Shown here: positions 56,398 through 64,000 of the stretch, piece after piece
Layout of the letters: each line of letters starts with the position of its first letter
Position numbering within the stretch: the first letter of the stretch is position 1
NCBI GenBank assembly: GCA_050250915.1
Contig: JBFWNT010000002.1
Location: 1 to 64,000 of the forward strand
Reading direction: 5' to 3'
Source: Miltoncostaea sp050250915
Lineage (GTDB): Bacteria > Actinomycetota > Thermoleophilia > Miltoncostaeales > Miltoncostaeaceae
Length of the DNA: 64,000 bases
Notes under the pieces: model-generated
Told to the model about the DNA's origin: nothing
Seen by the model: the letters and a program-made list of their open reading frames with translations, nothing else
Databases searched by the model: none
Translations under genes and position numbers: made by a program

Positions 56398-57975
56398 ATG
56401 CCAGGAACGGCCACATCCGTCCTCGTCGTCGGCGCGGGGCCCGTCGGCCTGCTCGCGGGATGCGAGCTCGCCCGCCGCGGCGTCGCGCTGCGGGTGATCG
56501 ACACGCTCGCGGAGCCAACCGACGAGTCCCGCGCGATCGTCATCCACGCGCGCAGCCTCGAGATGCTCGACCGGATGGGGATCGCCGACCGCTTCATCGA
56601 CACCGGCCTCCGCACCACCGCCATGACGATGCTGGAAGGCGGCCGACAGCTCGCCCGGGTTCCATTCGACGGCGTGGCGAGCCCCTTTCCGTTCACCATC
56701 ACCACCCCCCAGACCGAGACCGAGCGTCTCCTCGCCGAGCGGCTCGCCGAGCTCGGCGGGGCGGTCGAGCGGGGCGTCGAGCTCGTCGGCCTCGAGCAGA
56801 CGCCCGACGCGGCGACGGCCCGGCTGCGTCACGCCGACGGGACGGAGGAGACCGCCGACTTCGACTGGGTCGTCGGCGCCGACGGCGGCCACAGCACCGT
56901 GCGGACCCTCGTCGGGACGAAGCTGGAAGGGTCGTTCAAGGGGGAGCGGTTCATCCTCGGCGACGTCGAAGCCGAGCACGACCTCGACACCAGCTCGATG
57001 TACACGTTCTTCGCGTCCGGGGGGCCGCTGCTCGTCTTCCCCATGGTCGGGGAGCGCACACGCCTCATCGCGCAGCTCGCCGACGCCGGCGACGGGCCGA
57101 TCGACCTGCACCCCACCCAGGAGGCGCTGCAGCGGGTCGTCGACGAACGCGCGCCGGGGATCCGGATCACCGCGTCCCACTGGCTCACCGAGTTCGACAT
57201 CCACCACGCGCAGGTGCCGGCGTACCGGTTCGGACGCGCATTCCTGGCCGGCGACGCCGCCCACATCCACAGCCCCGCCGGCGGCCAGGGGATGAACACC
57301 GGGATGCAGGACGCGTTCAACCTCGCCTGGAAGCTCGCGCTCGCCGGACCGGGCGGCGCGGACCCGCTGCTCGACAGCTACGACGCCGAACGGCGGCCCG
57401 TCGCGGCGAAGATGATCGAGTTCACCACCCGCCTCACCCAGGTCGGCACCCTCGACAGCGCGCTCGCCCGGCACCTCCGGGACGCCGTCATGCACGCCGC
57501 GACCGGGCTCGCCCCCATCCGGTCGATGCTGGCCGACTCGGTGGAGGAGGTCGCCCTCGCCTACCGCGACAGCCCGGCGGTGCAGGACGGCGGCCACCGG
57601 CACCGCGGGCGCGTCCACGCCGGCGACCACATGCCGCTGCTCCCCGACGCGGGCCTCGACCGGCGGCTGCGGGAGATCTGCGCCGGGACGACCGACCACG
57701 TGGTGCTCACCGTCGCCGCGTCGACGTCCACGCCCGGCCCGCCGCCCGACACGGGCGGCATCCCCGCCGTCCACGTCGCCGTCTCGACCGCGGGCGGGGA
57801 GCTGCCCGGGTACGACGCGGTCATCGCGGACCGCGCGCGCGTCGTGGCCGGCCGGTACGGGCTGCCACGCGGCGGCGGCCGGGTCGCGATCCGGCCGGAC
57901 GGCTACCTCGGCGCCGTCAGCGGGCCGGAGGACGGCGCCATCGCCGCGTACGGCCGGCGGCTCGCGGGGGGCTGA
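56398..57975 (+). CDS. FAD-dependent aromatic-ring monooxygenase
   Basis: Flavoprotein hydroxylase of the PHBH/phenol 2-monooxygenase (PheA/TfdB, MhpA-like) family, 525 aa, using NAD(P)H and O2. The FAD site is VLVVGAGPVGLLAGCELARR; the DG motif is VVGADGGHSTVR; the third FAD motif is FLAGDAAHIHSPAGGQGMN followed by TGMQDAFNLAWKLA. The C-terminal part forms the thioredoxin-like domain seen in this family. ATG with AAAAAGGA ribosome site; longer in-frame extensions upstream overlap the pilin gene and are rejected. It may act in polyketide tailoring or aromatic degradation; no cluster of either kind is near. Confidence 0.92.
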   Translation: MPGTATSVLVVGAGPVGLLAGCELARRGVALRVIDTLAEPTDESRAIVIHARSLEMLDRMGIADRFIDTGLRTTAMTMLEGGRQLARVPFDGVASPFPFTITTPQTETERLLAERLAELGGAVERGVELVGLEQTPDAATARLRHADGTEETADFDWVVGADGGHSTVRTLVGTKLEGSFKGERFILGDVEAEHDLDTSSMYTFFASGGPLLVFPMVGERTRLIAQLADAGDGPIDLHPTQEALQRVVDERAPGIRITASHWLTEFDIHHAQVPAYRFGRAFLAGDAAHIHSPAGGQGMNTGMQDAFNLAWKLALAGPGGADPLLDSYDAERRPVAAKMIEFTTRLTQVGTLDSALARHLRDAVMHAATGLAPIRSMLADSVEEVALAYRDSPAVQDGGHRHRGRVHAGDHMPLLPDAGLDRRLREICAGTTDHVVLTVAASTSTPGPPPDTGGIPAVHVAVSTAGGELPGYDAVIADRARVVAGRYGLPRGGGRVAIRPDGYLGAVSGPEDGAIAAYGRRLAGG

Positions 57976-57976
57976 G

Positions 57977-58420
57977 GTGACCGGGTCACGGCGGCGGGCG
58001 TCGGCGCGGCGGGTGTACGCCGAGATGCTCCGCGCCCTCGCGTGGGCCTGCGACCCCCGCGGGCGGCCGATGGAGGACCGGGCGTGGGCGGAGCACCGGC
58101 GGCGGTTCGCCGTCGGGGGCACCCTGTTCGACGCGGTCGACTGGGCGTACGACACCCTCCGCGACGCAGGGCCCGCACGGCCGCGGACGGCGCGGGAGGC
58201 GATCGTGCTGGCCGGCCTCGCGCGGCGCCACCCCGAGTTGTTCCCCGACGGGCCCGCGGGGGCGCCGTCCGCGGTGGCTTCGGACGCCGGTCCCGACCCC
58301 GACGCGTGGGTGTGGATCGACTGCGCCGTGCCGCGCGGGCTGCGGGCCGTCGCCGCCGAGGCGGGGCTCGACCCGCGGCGGGCCCTCCGGGACATGGCGG
58401 AGGCCGACGGCCGCCCCTGA
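57977..58420 (+). CDS. Hypothetical protein, 147 aa
   Basis: Not recognised. It is helix-rich, with a basic N-terminus (SRRRASARRVYAEMLRALAW) and several Trp and Arg residues, and lacks a signal peptide or membrane helix. The GTG is one base after the monooxygenase stop, so the two are co-transcribed and translationally coupled; a link to the oxygenase reaction is possible but unproven. Confidence 0.65.
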   Translation: MTGSRRRASARRVYAEMLRALAWACDPRGRPMEDRAWAEHRRRFAVGGTLFDAVDWAYDTLRDAGPARPRTAREAIVLAGLARRHPELFPDGPAGAPSAVASDAGPDPDAWVWIDCAVPRGLRAVAAEAGLDPRRALRDMAEADGRP

Positions 58421-58486
58421 CCGTGACGCATCCGCCCGCGGCGGCGGATACGTTCCGTGGGTGGGCTCCCGGCGATCGCACACGTC

Positions 58487-58990
58487 ATGACGGCCGCCGG
58501 GTCGCGGCCCGCGTTCGCCGACGTCGCCGAGGCGAACCTCGACGCCGTCCACCGCTACCTCGTCCACCTCGTCGGAGACCGGCACCTCGCCGATGACCTC
58601 ACCTCCGCCACCTTCGAACGCGCGATGCGCGACTGGCGGCGCTACGACCCCGCCCGCGGGCGGCCCTCCGTGTGGCTCGTCGAGATCGCCCGCCGCGTCG
58701 CGCTCGACCACTTCCGCAAGGACGGCCGCCGGCGCGCCCGCGAGGAGCGCTACGCCGCCGGCATGCCCGACAGCGCGCCCCCGCCCGACGGGCCCGGCGG
58801 CCTGCCCGGTGACCTGCGCGACGCCCTCGGGCGGCTCACCCAGGCCGAGCGGGAGATCGTCGCGCTGCGGGTGGTGCTGGGGCTCGACGCCGCCGAGGCG
58901 GGGCGGGTGGCCGGCATGACCCCCTCGGCGGTGGGGACGGCGTTGCATCGCGCCCTCGGGAAGCTGCGCGCCGAGGTGGTGCGGCCGTGA
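58487..58990 (+). CDS. ECF RNA polymerase sigma factor
   Basis: Extracytoplasmic-function sigma factor, 167 aa from this ATG. Region 2 is FADVAEANLDAVHRYLVHLV, DDLTSATFERAMRDWRRYD and WLVEIARRVALDHFRK; region 4 is LTQAEREIVALRVVLGLDAA with the helix-turn-helix GMTPSAVGTALHRALGKLRA. An upstream GTG at 58457 would add 10 residues; a -10-like TACGTT at 58449-58454 would put the transcript start after it, which favours 58487. Its stop overlaps the start of the membrane protein that follows, its probable regulator. Confidence 0.88.
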   Translation: MTAAGSRPAFADVAEANLDAVHRYLVHLVGDRHLADDLTSATFERAMRDWRRYDPARGRPSVWLVEIARRVALDHFRKDGRRRAREERYAAGMPDSAPPPDGPGGLPGDLRDALGRLTQAEREIVALRVVLGLDAAEAGRVAGMTPSAVGTALHRALGKLRAEVVRP

Positions 58991-59769
58991 ACGACGAGCA
59001 CGACGTGACCGCCGAGCGTCTCGCCGAGCTCGCCGATGGCGCCACCCCCGAGACCGAGGCCGAGCGCGACGCCGTCTCCCTCATGGCTGAGGTCCGCGGC
59101 CTCGCCGAGCCCGCGCCCGACGCCGTGCGGCAGCGGGTGCGGCAGATCGCGTCCTCCGGGGCGGGCGAGCCGGCGGGATGGCGGCGGCGGTTCGGGGGCG
59201 GCGACGGGCGTCGCCGCCTGGCCCTGGTCGCCGCGCCCGTGGCCGCCGTGATCGTCGCGCTGGCCGTCGCCATCCCCGTGGCGACCCGCGACGACGGCGG
59301 CTCCGCGCCGCCCGCCTCCGCCGAGGCGCCCTCCTCGGCCGCCCAGGGCTCGGGGTCCGGGGGAGGGGCCGCCCCGCCCGAGGCGGCCATCGCCCCACGC
59401 GCCGCCGCGCCGGTGGCGCCCGACGCGGCGGCGTCGCCCAGCTCCAGCGCAACCGCCACCGCGACCGCCACCGACGCCCTGCGTGCCGCCGAGCCCCAGG
59501 CCGACGCCGCCGGGGCGTCGGCGAAGGCCGCCGAGCTCGACCGGGCCGTCGCCCGGGCGCGGACGGCGCTGGAGGACGCCGGAGCCACCGGCCTTCAGAC
59601 GCAGCAGGCGGAGGGCGCGACGACGGCGACCGTGCTGGCCGAGGTCCCCGCCGACCAGGTGGACGCGGCGACGCGGGCGCTCGAGGCGCAGGGCGCCAGG
59701 GTGACGACCGAAACGGGTGGGGACGCGGGGACGGCCACCGTCCGCGCGACGGTCACGACCGGAGGCTGA
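58987..59769 (+). CDS. Putative membrane anti-sigma partner, 260 aa
   Basis: Single-pass membrane protein. About 85 cytosolic residues, mostly acidic helices (AERLAELADGATPETEAERD), precede one membrane helix (ALVAAPVAAVIVALAVAIPV). A long Ala/Ser/Pro-rich extracytoplasmic linker leads to a helical and beta C-terminal part (ELDRAVARARTALEDAG, VPADQVDAATRALEAQG). No zinc-finger HxxxCxxC is present. The GTGA overlap with the sigma gene and the topology suggest an anti-sigma factor of a class without zinc. The C-terminus overlaps the convergent GNAT gene by 17 nt. Confidence 0.72.
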   Translation: MNDEHDVTAERLAELADGATPETEAERDAVSLMAEVRGLAEPAPDAVRQRVRQIASSGAGEPAGWRRRFGGGDGRRRLALVAAPVAAVIVALAVAIPVATRDDGGSAPPASAEAPSSAAQGSGSGGGAAPPEAAIAPRAAAPVAPDAAASPSSSATATATATDALRAAEPQADAAGASAKAAELDRAVARARTALEDAGATGLQTQQAEGATTATVLAEVPADQVDAATRALEAQGARVTTETGGDAGTATVRATVTTGG

Positions 59770-60208
59770 CCGCCATCACCACGTGCTCGCCCAGGCCGGG
59801 GATGTCGAACCGCCCGCCCTCCGGCGCGAAGCCCGCCCGCAGGTAGAACCCCTCCGCGGTGCCGCGGGCGTTGCACCACACCCGCTCGCCGCCGCGCGCA
59901 CGGGCGTGGTCCAGGCACGCGCCCAGCAGGGCGGCGCCCAGGCCGCGGCCGCGGGCCTGCGGGGCGGTCGCCATGCCGCGCAGCCGCCAGTCGCCGGGGC
60001 GGGGGTCGGTGGGATGGCCCTCCGGGGCGACGGTCGCGACGCCCAGGATCGCGCCGTCCGCCCGGTCGCGGACCGCGGCGTGCAGGGCGTCGGGGTGGTC
60101 GTCACCCGGGTAGACCAGCTCCTGCGGGGACTGGCCGGGGCGCAGCACGCGCTCGCGCAGGTCGTGGGTGTCCCCGGCCGGGACCGCGTCCACCCGCACC
60201 GCGGTCAC
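59753..60208 (-). CDS. GNAT-family N-acetyltransferase
   Basis: Acetyl-CoA-dependent acetyltransferase of 151 aa. The acetyl-CoA loop is ATAPQARGRGLGAALLGACL (Q/RxxGxG/A), with LGVATV as the preceding strand and EGFYLRAGFAPEGGRFDI as motif B. The arrangement resembles the ElaA/YitI type. GTG start. It is the last gene of the minus-strand polyphosphate-related operon, one base after the metallophosphoesterase. The acceptor is unknown. Confidence 0.85.
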   Translation of the reverse strand: MTAVRVDAVPAGDTHDLRERVLRPGQSPQELVYPGDDHPDALHAAVRDRADGAILGVATVAPEGHPTDPRPGDWRLRGMATAPQARGRGLGAALLGACLDHARARGGERVWCNARGTAEGFYLRAGFAPEGGRFDIPGLGEHVVMAVSLRS

Positions 60209-60209
60209 G

Positions 60210-60866
60210 TCAGGTGCCGCGCACCATCGCGAGCGGGACGTCGACCGCCTCCAGGTGCGCCCGCAGGCCGGAGCGGCGCGCCTCCAGCCACGCCCAGCGG
60301 GGGCGCAGGTCGCCCTCCAGGGCCTCGCCGACGCTGCCCGGGTTGACCAGCAGGCAGCCGTCGACCTCGCGCACCGAGGGGCGGTGGGTGTGGCCGTAGA
60401 CGATGCCGTCCGGGTGATCGAGCGACTTGATCAGGCGCCGGATGTCGGCCTTCGGGGTGTGGTCCTCCACCGCCTGGCGGGGATCGTCGGGCGCGCCGTG
60501 GACGATCGCGACGATCCGGTCCCTCACCTTGACGCGGGTCACCATCGGCAGGGCCGCAAGGTACGCCAGGCTCGCCTTGCTCAGCTGGTTGGTGGTCCAC
60601 GCGCGCGAGCCCACCCGCTGCGCCTTCGGGTCGCTCTTCGAGCGGGCGAGCCGCTCCGCCACCTTCTTGTCGGTGTTGCCGATCACGCAGGGCCAGCCCA
60701 GGCGGCGGACCTCCTCCACCACGCCCTCCGGGTCGGGGCCGCGCATCACCAGGTCGCCGGTGCACGCGCCGCGGACCAGGCCCGCGTCGGCGATGGCGCG
60801 GAGCACCGCCCGCAGGGCCGGCAGGTTGGCGTGCACGTCGCCCATCACCGCCAGGCGCTCAGGCAT
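60210..60866 (-). CDS. Calcineurin-like metallophosphoesterase
   Basis: Phosphoesterase of 218 aa with the full set of metal-binding motifs: GDVHANLPAL, ACTGDLVMRG, CVIGNTDKK, VAIVHGAPDDPR and VYGHTHRPSV. It belongs to the YfcE/Ser-Thr-phosphatase-like group, which dephosphorylates small molecules or proteins. It overlaps the end of the CHAD gene by 8 nt, placing it in the Ppx/CHAD operon, so a phosphate-chain or signalling substrate is plausible. Confidence 0.9.
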   Translation of the reverse strand: MPERLAVMGDVHANLPALRAVLRAIADAGLVRGACTGDLVMRGPDPEGVVEEVRRLGWPCVIGNTDKKVAERLARSKSDPKAQRVGSRAWTTNQLSKASLAYLAALPMVTRVKVRDRIVAIVHGAPDDPRQAVEDHTPKADIRRLIKSLDHPDGIVYGHTHRPSVREVDGCLLVNPGSVGEALEGDLRPRWAWLEARRSGLRAHLEAVDVPLAMVRGT

Positions 60867-61476
60867 CGGCCGCGATCCCCAGGGCGGCGTGCAGGCGCGG
60901 GCGGAAGCGCTCCGCCTTGAGCCGCCGCCACGTGTCGAGGAAGCGGGCGTACAGCTCGTCGCGCTCCCGGCGGCGCCGGGCGATCAGGGCGTGCACGCCG
61001 ATGCGCTCGTCGCCCCGCCGCCCCGTCTCCAGCTGGCGCTCGAAGGCCCGGAAGGCCGCCTCCGACGCCGGCTTCGGGGCCGCCGACGTGCGGCGCCGCG
61101 GGCGGGACGCCGTCGTCTGGGCGACCAGCCGCCGGGCGGCGCCGCCCTCGCGGTCGTCCAGCCACCGCAGGTGCCCCTCGAGCATCGGGATCTGCACGTC
61201 GCAGTCGTGGATGTCGCCGAGCAGGTCCTGGAGGCCCTTCACCTCGTCCAGGAACGGATCCAGGTCGGCCTCGAACGCGATCCCGAAGATCTCCAGCAGG
61301 TAGCGCAGCCGCTTGCAGGCGATGCGCATGTCGTGCAGCTCGGTCACGTTGGCCGGGTCGGCCACCAGGCCGTCGTACGAGTAGACCTCGTCGATCCGCA
61401 CCTGCAGGATCCGGACCGCGTTGGGACGGAGGCGGCGGTCCGGGTCGAGCCCGGTGACGGGGCGCGGCTTGGCCAC
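60859..61476 (-). CDS. CHAD-domain protein
   Basis: A CHAD-domain protein of 205 aa, all-helical, with the conserved basic histidine signature VTELHDMRIACKRLRYLLEI and FLDEVKGLQDLLGDIHDCDV. CHAD domains bind polyphosphate through rows of Lys and Arg and direct proteins to polyphosphate granules (known for the family). An Arg/Lys-rich insertion (SRPRRRTSAAPKPASE) sits in the middle. GTG start, 2 nt after the companion CHAD gene. Two CHAD genes beside Ppx fit polyphosphate handling. Confidence 0.9.
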   Translation of the reverse strand: MAKPRPVTGLDPDRRLRPNAVRILQVRIDEVYSYDGLVADPANVTELHDMRIACKRLRYLLEIFGIAFEADLDPFLDEVKGLQDLLGDIHDCDVQIPMLEGHLRWLDDREGGAARRLVAQTTASRPRRRTSAAPKPASEAAFRAFERQLETGRRGDERIGVHALIARRRRERDELYARFLDTWRRLKAERFRPRLHAALGIAADA

Positions 61477-61478
61477 CG

Positions 61479-61994
61479 TCAGTCCTCCGGCGCCACGGGC
61501 TTCAGCTTCGCCAGCCGCACGCCGGTGTGCTTCTCGACGTAGCGCGCCAGCCGCGGCGCGAACCCCGTCTCGTCGATGCGGTCGAACAGGGCGGCGATGA
61601 TCGGGTCCTCGGCGGCGCGCTCCTCGCGGTAGCGGGCGATCAGCCCCTCGATGCCGGCGCGCTCGTCGCGGCGCATCCCGCCCAGCAGCCCCGTGAGCCG
61701 CTCGATCGCCACGTCAAGGTCCCGGGCGTCGCCCAGAACGTCGGTGATCTCCTTCACCTGGCGCAGGTAGCCCTTGAACGACCGCGGCGGGAACGCGCCC
61801 TCGAACGCGTCCATCGCGGCGCGCAGCCGCCGCGACGACACCCGCATGGCGTGCAGCTCCTCGATGTCCTCGCCCAGGAGCGTGCCGTCGCGGTAGCTCA
61901 TCATCTCCGCCCACCGCGTCAGGATCACCCGGCCCGCGGCATCGCGGAACCGGGCGTCCCCCCGGAGGCCGGGCACCTCCCACGCCTTCGCCAT
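61479..61994 (-). CDS. CHAD-domain protein (short)
   Basis: A second, shorter CHAD protein (171 aa): IEELHAMRVSSRRLRAAMDA, FKGYLRQVKEITDVLGDARD and a C-terminal helix pair. It keeps the HxxR basic signature. ATG start, 3 nt after the stop of the 113-aa gene. The pair in tandem may form a heterodimer around polyphosphate (inference). Confidence 0.88.
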   Translation of the reverse strand: MAKAWEVPGLRGDARFRDAAGRVILTRWAEMMSYRDGTLLGEDIEELHAMRVSSRRLRAAMDAFEGAFPPRSFKGYLRQVKEITDVLGDARDLDVAIERLTGLLGGMRRDERAGIEGLIARYREERAAEDPIIAALFDRIDETGFAPRLARYVEKHTGVRLAKLKPVAPED

Positions 61995-61997
61995 CCC

Positions 61998-62339
61998 CTA
62001 GGAGCGCTCCGGGCGGCGGACCATCACCGACTCGCGCACGGCGGTCCGAAGGGACTTGCCGCGGACGATGACGGCCCAGTCGATGTCGAGCTCCATGCCC
62101 AGGTCGACCAGGGCGCGCAGCACCTGGCCCTCGTCGATCTCCGGGCCGGACATGTCCACCGCGTCCTTCAGCCAGCGGGCCTGCGCCTTGGAGATCTCGA
62201 ACCGCACCTTGGCGCGCGCGTCCTTACGGCGCGTGCCGATCGACTCCTCGCCGAGGCGCACGTACACGCCGGCGGGCGGGCTCCCGCCGGGCGGTCCGCC
62301 GGCCGGGCCGAGCATCCCCTGGTACGACACCCGCCTCAT
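61998..62339 (-). CDS. Hypothetical protein, 113 aa
   Basis: Not recognised. A Gly/Pro-rich N-terminus is followed by a basic stretch (TRRKDARAKVRFEISKAQAR) and a helical part (EGQVLRALVDLGMELDIDWA), a pattern that recalls a ribbon-helix-helix-like or nucleic-acid-binding protein, but this is weak. ATG overlaps the stop of the AAA ATPase gene (ATGA). It is conserved in the operon order between ATPase and CHAD. Confidence 0.65.
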   Translation of the reverse strand: MRRVSYQGMLGPAGGPPGGSPPAGVYVRLGEESIGTRRKDARAKVRFEISKAQARWLKDAVDMSGPEIDEGQVLRALVDLGMELDIDWAVIVRGKSLRTAVRESVMVRRPERS

Positions 62340-63184
62340 CCGACGGCCTCCGCGTCGGGCGACGCGGCGGCGAGGTCCATGCGGCGGTCCTCGGCCAGGT
62401 CGCGGATGGTGTCCTCGCCGATCTGCGCCTCGTTGCGCTCCGCCGCGACGAACAGGGCGTTGGCCAACAGCAGGTTCACCAGCCGCGGGACCCCGCCGGT
62501 CTCACGGTGGACGGCCCGCGTCGCCCGCTTCGACACGATGCGCTGCTGCGCGCCGGCCACCCGGGTGCGGTGGAGCGTGTAGGCATCGACCTCGTCTGGG
62601 CTCATGGGCCCCAGGTGGTAGCGGACCACCACGCGCTGGGCCACCTGCGGCAGCCGCTCCACGTGACGCGACAGCTCCGGCTGCCCCAGCAGCACCACCG
62701 GCACGCCCGGACCCTCCGGGCCGGGGTTCGTGAGCAGGCGCACCTCGTCCAGCGCGCGCGGGTCGAGACGCTGGGCCTCATCCAGGCACACCACCGAGCG
62801 GCGCCCCCCGGCCGCCAGCTCCGCGAGCCGCGCCCGCAGCAGCCCGGCGATCCGCGCCGCCGACCCGCCCGCCTGCGGGCCCCCGGCGGCGAGCAGCGTC
62901 GACGACAGCAGCGCCGCCGCCGTGCGCGGCGGGTTCGCGACCTCCGCGACCTGGAAGCCCTCGCCGTCGAGCGTCCCCCGCAGCGTCTGCGAGAGGAGCG
63001 TCTTGCCCGCCCCGATCTCCCCCGTGATCACCACGATGCCCCCGAGCTGCGTGATGCCGAACAGGATGCGGGCGAGCCCCTCGCGGTGGTCGGCGCGCTC
63101 GTAGGCGAAGCGCGGGTCCGGCTCCAGCAGGAACGGGGCCTCCGCGAGGCCCCAGTGCGCCAGGTAACCGCCGTCGGTCGTCAC
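62336..63184 (-). CDS. ExeA/TniB-like AAA ATPase
   Basis: AAA+ ATPase of 282 aa of the ExeA/general-secretion type. It begins with YLAHWGLAEAPFLLEPDPRF (family block: FGL...PF...PDP.F), Walker A ITGEIGAGKTLLSQTL, Walker B SVVCLDEAQRLDPRALDEVR, sensor VVLLGQPELSRHVERLPQVA and QRVVVRYHLGPMSPDEVDAY. No peptidoglycan-binding domain follows. ExeA-like proteins are often near secretion genes; here it sits between Ppx and CHAD genes. GTG overlaps the ppx stop (GTGA). Confidence 0.88.
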   Translation of the reverse strand: MTTDGGYLAHWGLAEAPFLLEPDPRFAYERADHREGLARILFGITQLGGIVVITGEIGAGKTLLSQTLRGTLDGEGFQVAEVANPPRTAAALLSSTLLAAGGPQAGGSAARIAGLLRARLAELAAGGRRSVVCLDEAQRLDPRALDEVRLLTNPGPEGPGVPVVLLGQPELSRHVERLPQVAQRVVVRYHLGPMSPDEVDAYTLHRTRVAGAQQRIVSKRATRAVHRETGGVPRLVNLLLANALFVAAERNEAQIGEDTIRDLAEDRRMDLAAASPDAEAVG

Positions 63185-64000
63185 GCCGTCGCCTCCAGGA
63201 CCAGCCCCTCGCGGATGCCCGCGTGGCTCACGTGCAGCACCTCGATGCGGAAGCTGCGCCGCACCGCCTCGAACGCCGCCGCGCCGGCCAGGCACAGCCG
63301 CAGGCGCTTCGGCTCGATCCCCGTCTCCTCCGCCAGGTCGGCCGCCGGCGTCGCCGCCAGGCGCTCCACCGCTCGCAGCAGGCCGTCGCGGTCCAGCCGG
63401 TCCGAGCCGGCCAGCGTGCCCAGGGCCTCGGCCGAGCCGCCCGCCGCCACGGCCTCGGTGCCGCGCACCGGCACGTCGACCGCGTCCAGCATCTCGCGCA
63501 CCGCGCTGACCATCGGCTCCAGCAGGTCGAGCGGGGGAGGGTCGGGCGGCGCGAAGCGCTCGCTCAGGGCCCGGACGCCGATCGGGATGGACGTCGCCCA
63601 CTTCAGGGCGCCGCCCTCGCCGCCCATCATCTCCAGGCTCCCGCCGCCCAGGTCGATCGCCAGCAGCGGGTCGGGCGCGCCGGCCGCGACCATGCCGCGG
63701 AAGGTCAGCGCCGCCTCCTCGGTGCCGCTCAGGATGCGGGCGGGGACGCCCGCGGCCTCCTCCAGGTGGGCCAGCAGCACCGCCGCGTTGCCGGCGTTGC
63801 GGCCCGGGGCCGTGGTGGCCACCACCAGCCGCTCGGCGCCGAGCCGGCGCGCCTCCTCGGCCATCTGACGCACCGTCGCGGAGACCAGGTCGAGGCCGTC
63901 CCGGCCGATGTCGCCGCCCGGGGTGAGCCCGGCGCCGAGCGCGGTCATGGCGCTGCCGCTGGCGAGGGGCTGGATGCGTCCGCCGATCGCGCGCGCCACG
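63181..64000 (-). CDS. ppx: Ppx/GppA phosphatase, 5' end cut by window edge
   Basis: Exopolyphosphatase / guanosine pentaphosphate phosphohydrolase of the ASKHA fold; cleaves terminal phosphate from polyphosphate or pppGpp. About 273 residues are visible. The first phosphate loop (DxGTNS) lies beyond the window, so the GTG at 63999 is not the true start. Seen here are LSGTEEAALTFRGMVA, the second phosphate loop IDLGGGSLEMMGG, IPIGVRALSERF, AVAAGGSAEALGTLA and the C-terminal VLHVSHAGIREGLVLE. It is the first visible gene of the seven-gene minus-strand operon. Confidence 0.9.
   Translation of the reverse strand, partial: VARAIGGRIQPLASGSAMTALGAGLTPGGDIGRDGLDLVSATVRQMAEEARRLGAERLVVATTAPGRNAGNAAVLLAHLEEAAGVPARILSGTEEAALTFRGMVAAGAPDPLLAIDLGGGSLEMMGGEGGALKWATSIPIGVRALSERFAPPDPPPLDLLEPMVSAVREMLDAVDVPVRGTEAVAAGGSAEALGTLAGSDRLDRDGLLRAVERLAATPAADLAEETGIEPKRLRLCLAGAAAFEAVRRSFRIEVLHVSHAGIREGLVLEATA

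Noticed and set aside
62336..63184. TniB/IstB-like transposition ATPase, hinting at a mobile element
   Set aside because: There is no transposase, terminal repeat or target duplication, and the gene sits inside a tightly overlapping housekeeping-type operon.
1..64000. CRISPR arrays, insertion sequences, prophage or attachment sites
   Set aside because: No regularly spaced repeats, transposase genes, integrase genes or phage structural genes were seen anywhere in the window.

Overview
The window is very G+C-rich (roughly three quarters G+C by eye), with many GTG starts and many 4-nt GTGA/ATGA stop-start overlaps. Together with mercaptopyruvate/thiosulfate sulfurtransferase, CHAD/Ppx, Tad and LysRS-MprF genes this suggests an actinobacterium. 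Class Thermoleophilia is my best guess, but that placement is inference. No rRNA, tRNA, CRISPR array, insertion sequence or prophage was found; it reads as a core-chromosome segment with about 76 protein genes.

Layout. 0.2-5.7 kb: secreted DUF4015 glycosidase-like protein, PAS-GAF-GGDEF diguanylate cyclase, two small membrane proteins, Gfo/Idh oxidoreductase. 5.8-9.1 kb: XylF/G/H-type sugar ABC transporter. 9.1-12.6 kb: a membrane-anchored MarR-like protein divergent from a BTAD/SARP-type regulator that has three 11-bp direct repeats in front of it, then a small protein followed by a predicted three-way-junction element. 12.6-15.0 kb: selD-selA. 15.1-18.7 kb: secreted collagen-motif protein, 60-aa protein, sigma/anti-sigma fusion, YjbQ, aldo/keto reductase. 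19-24 kb: AcuC-type deacetylase, zinc-finger proteins, AlkZ-type protein with ATP-dependent ligase, sulfurtransferase. 24.2-27.0 kb: ccmE-ccmF-ccmI cytochrome c maturation genes. 27.1-30.1 kb: two M23 peptidases and an SGNH hydrolase acting on the cell envelope. 30.1-36.9 kb (minus): operon headed by a lysyl-tRNA synthetase fused to an MprF-like lipid lysyltransferase, with a lipoprotein, an amino-acid permease and a DMT transporter. 37.0-39.0 kb (minus): alpha/beta hydrolase, family-5 uracil-DNA glycosylase, DUF998.

39.0-46.2 kb: lysA-hom-thrC-thrB-folP-like operon (aspartate-family amino acids), then small transaldolase and glpX. 46.2-49.2 kb: small unknowns, a lipoprotein, alpha/beta hydrolase and cupin. 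49.3-56.3 kb: a complete-looking actinobacterial Tad (Flp-type) pilus operon with its own response regulator and soluble kinase, ending in a short pilin-like protein. 56.4-59.8 kb: FAD monooxygenase, unknown, ECF sigma factor with membrane partner. 59.8-64.0 kb (minus): polyphosphate-related operon (Ppx/GppA cut by the window end, AAA ATPase, unknown, two CHAD proteins, metallophosphoesterase, GNAT).

Regulation. Nine genes have a TAnnnT hexamer 6-10 nt before the start codon, which points to leaderless transcription. Other starts use clear Shine-Dalgarno sequences or translational coupling. Coordinates are by hand; family calls rest on motifs I could read and not on any database search.
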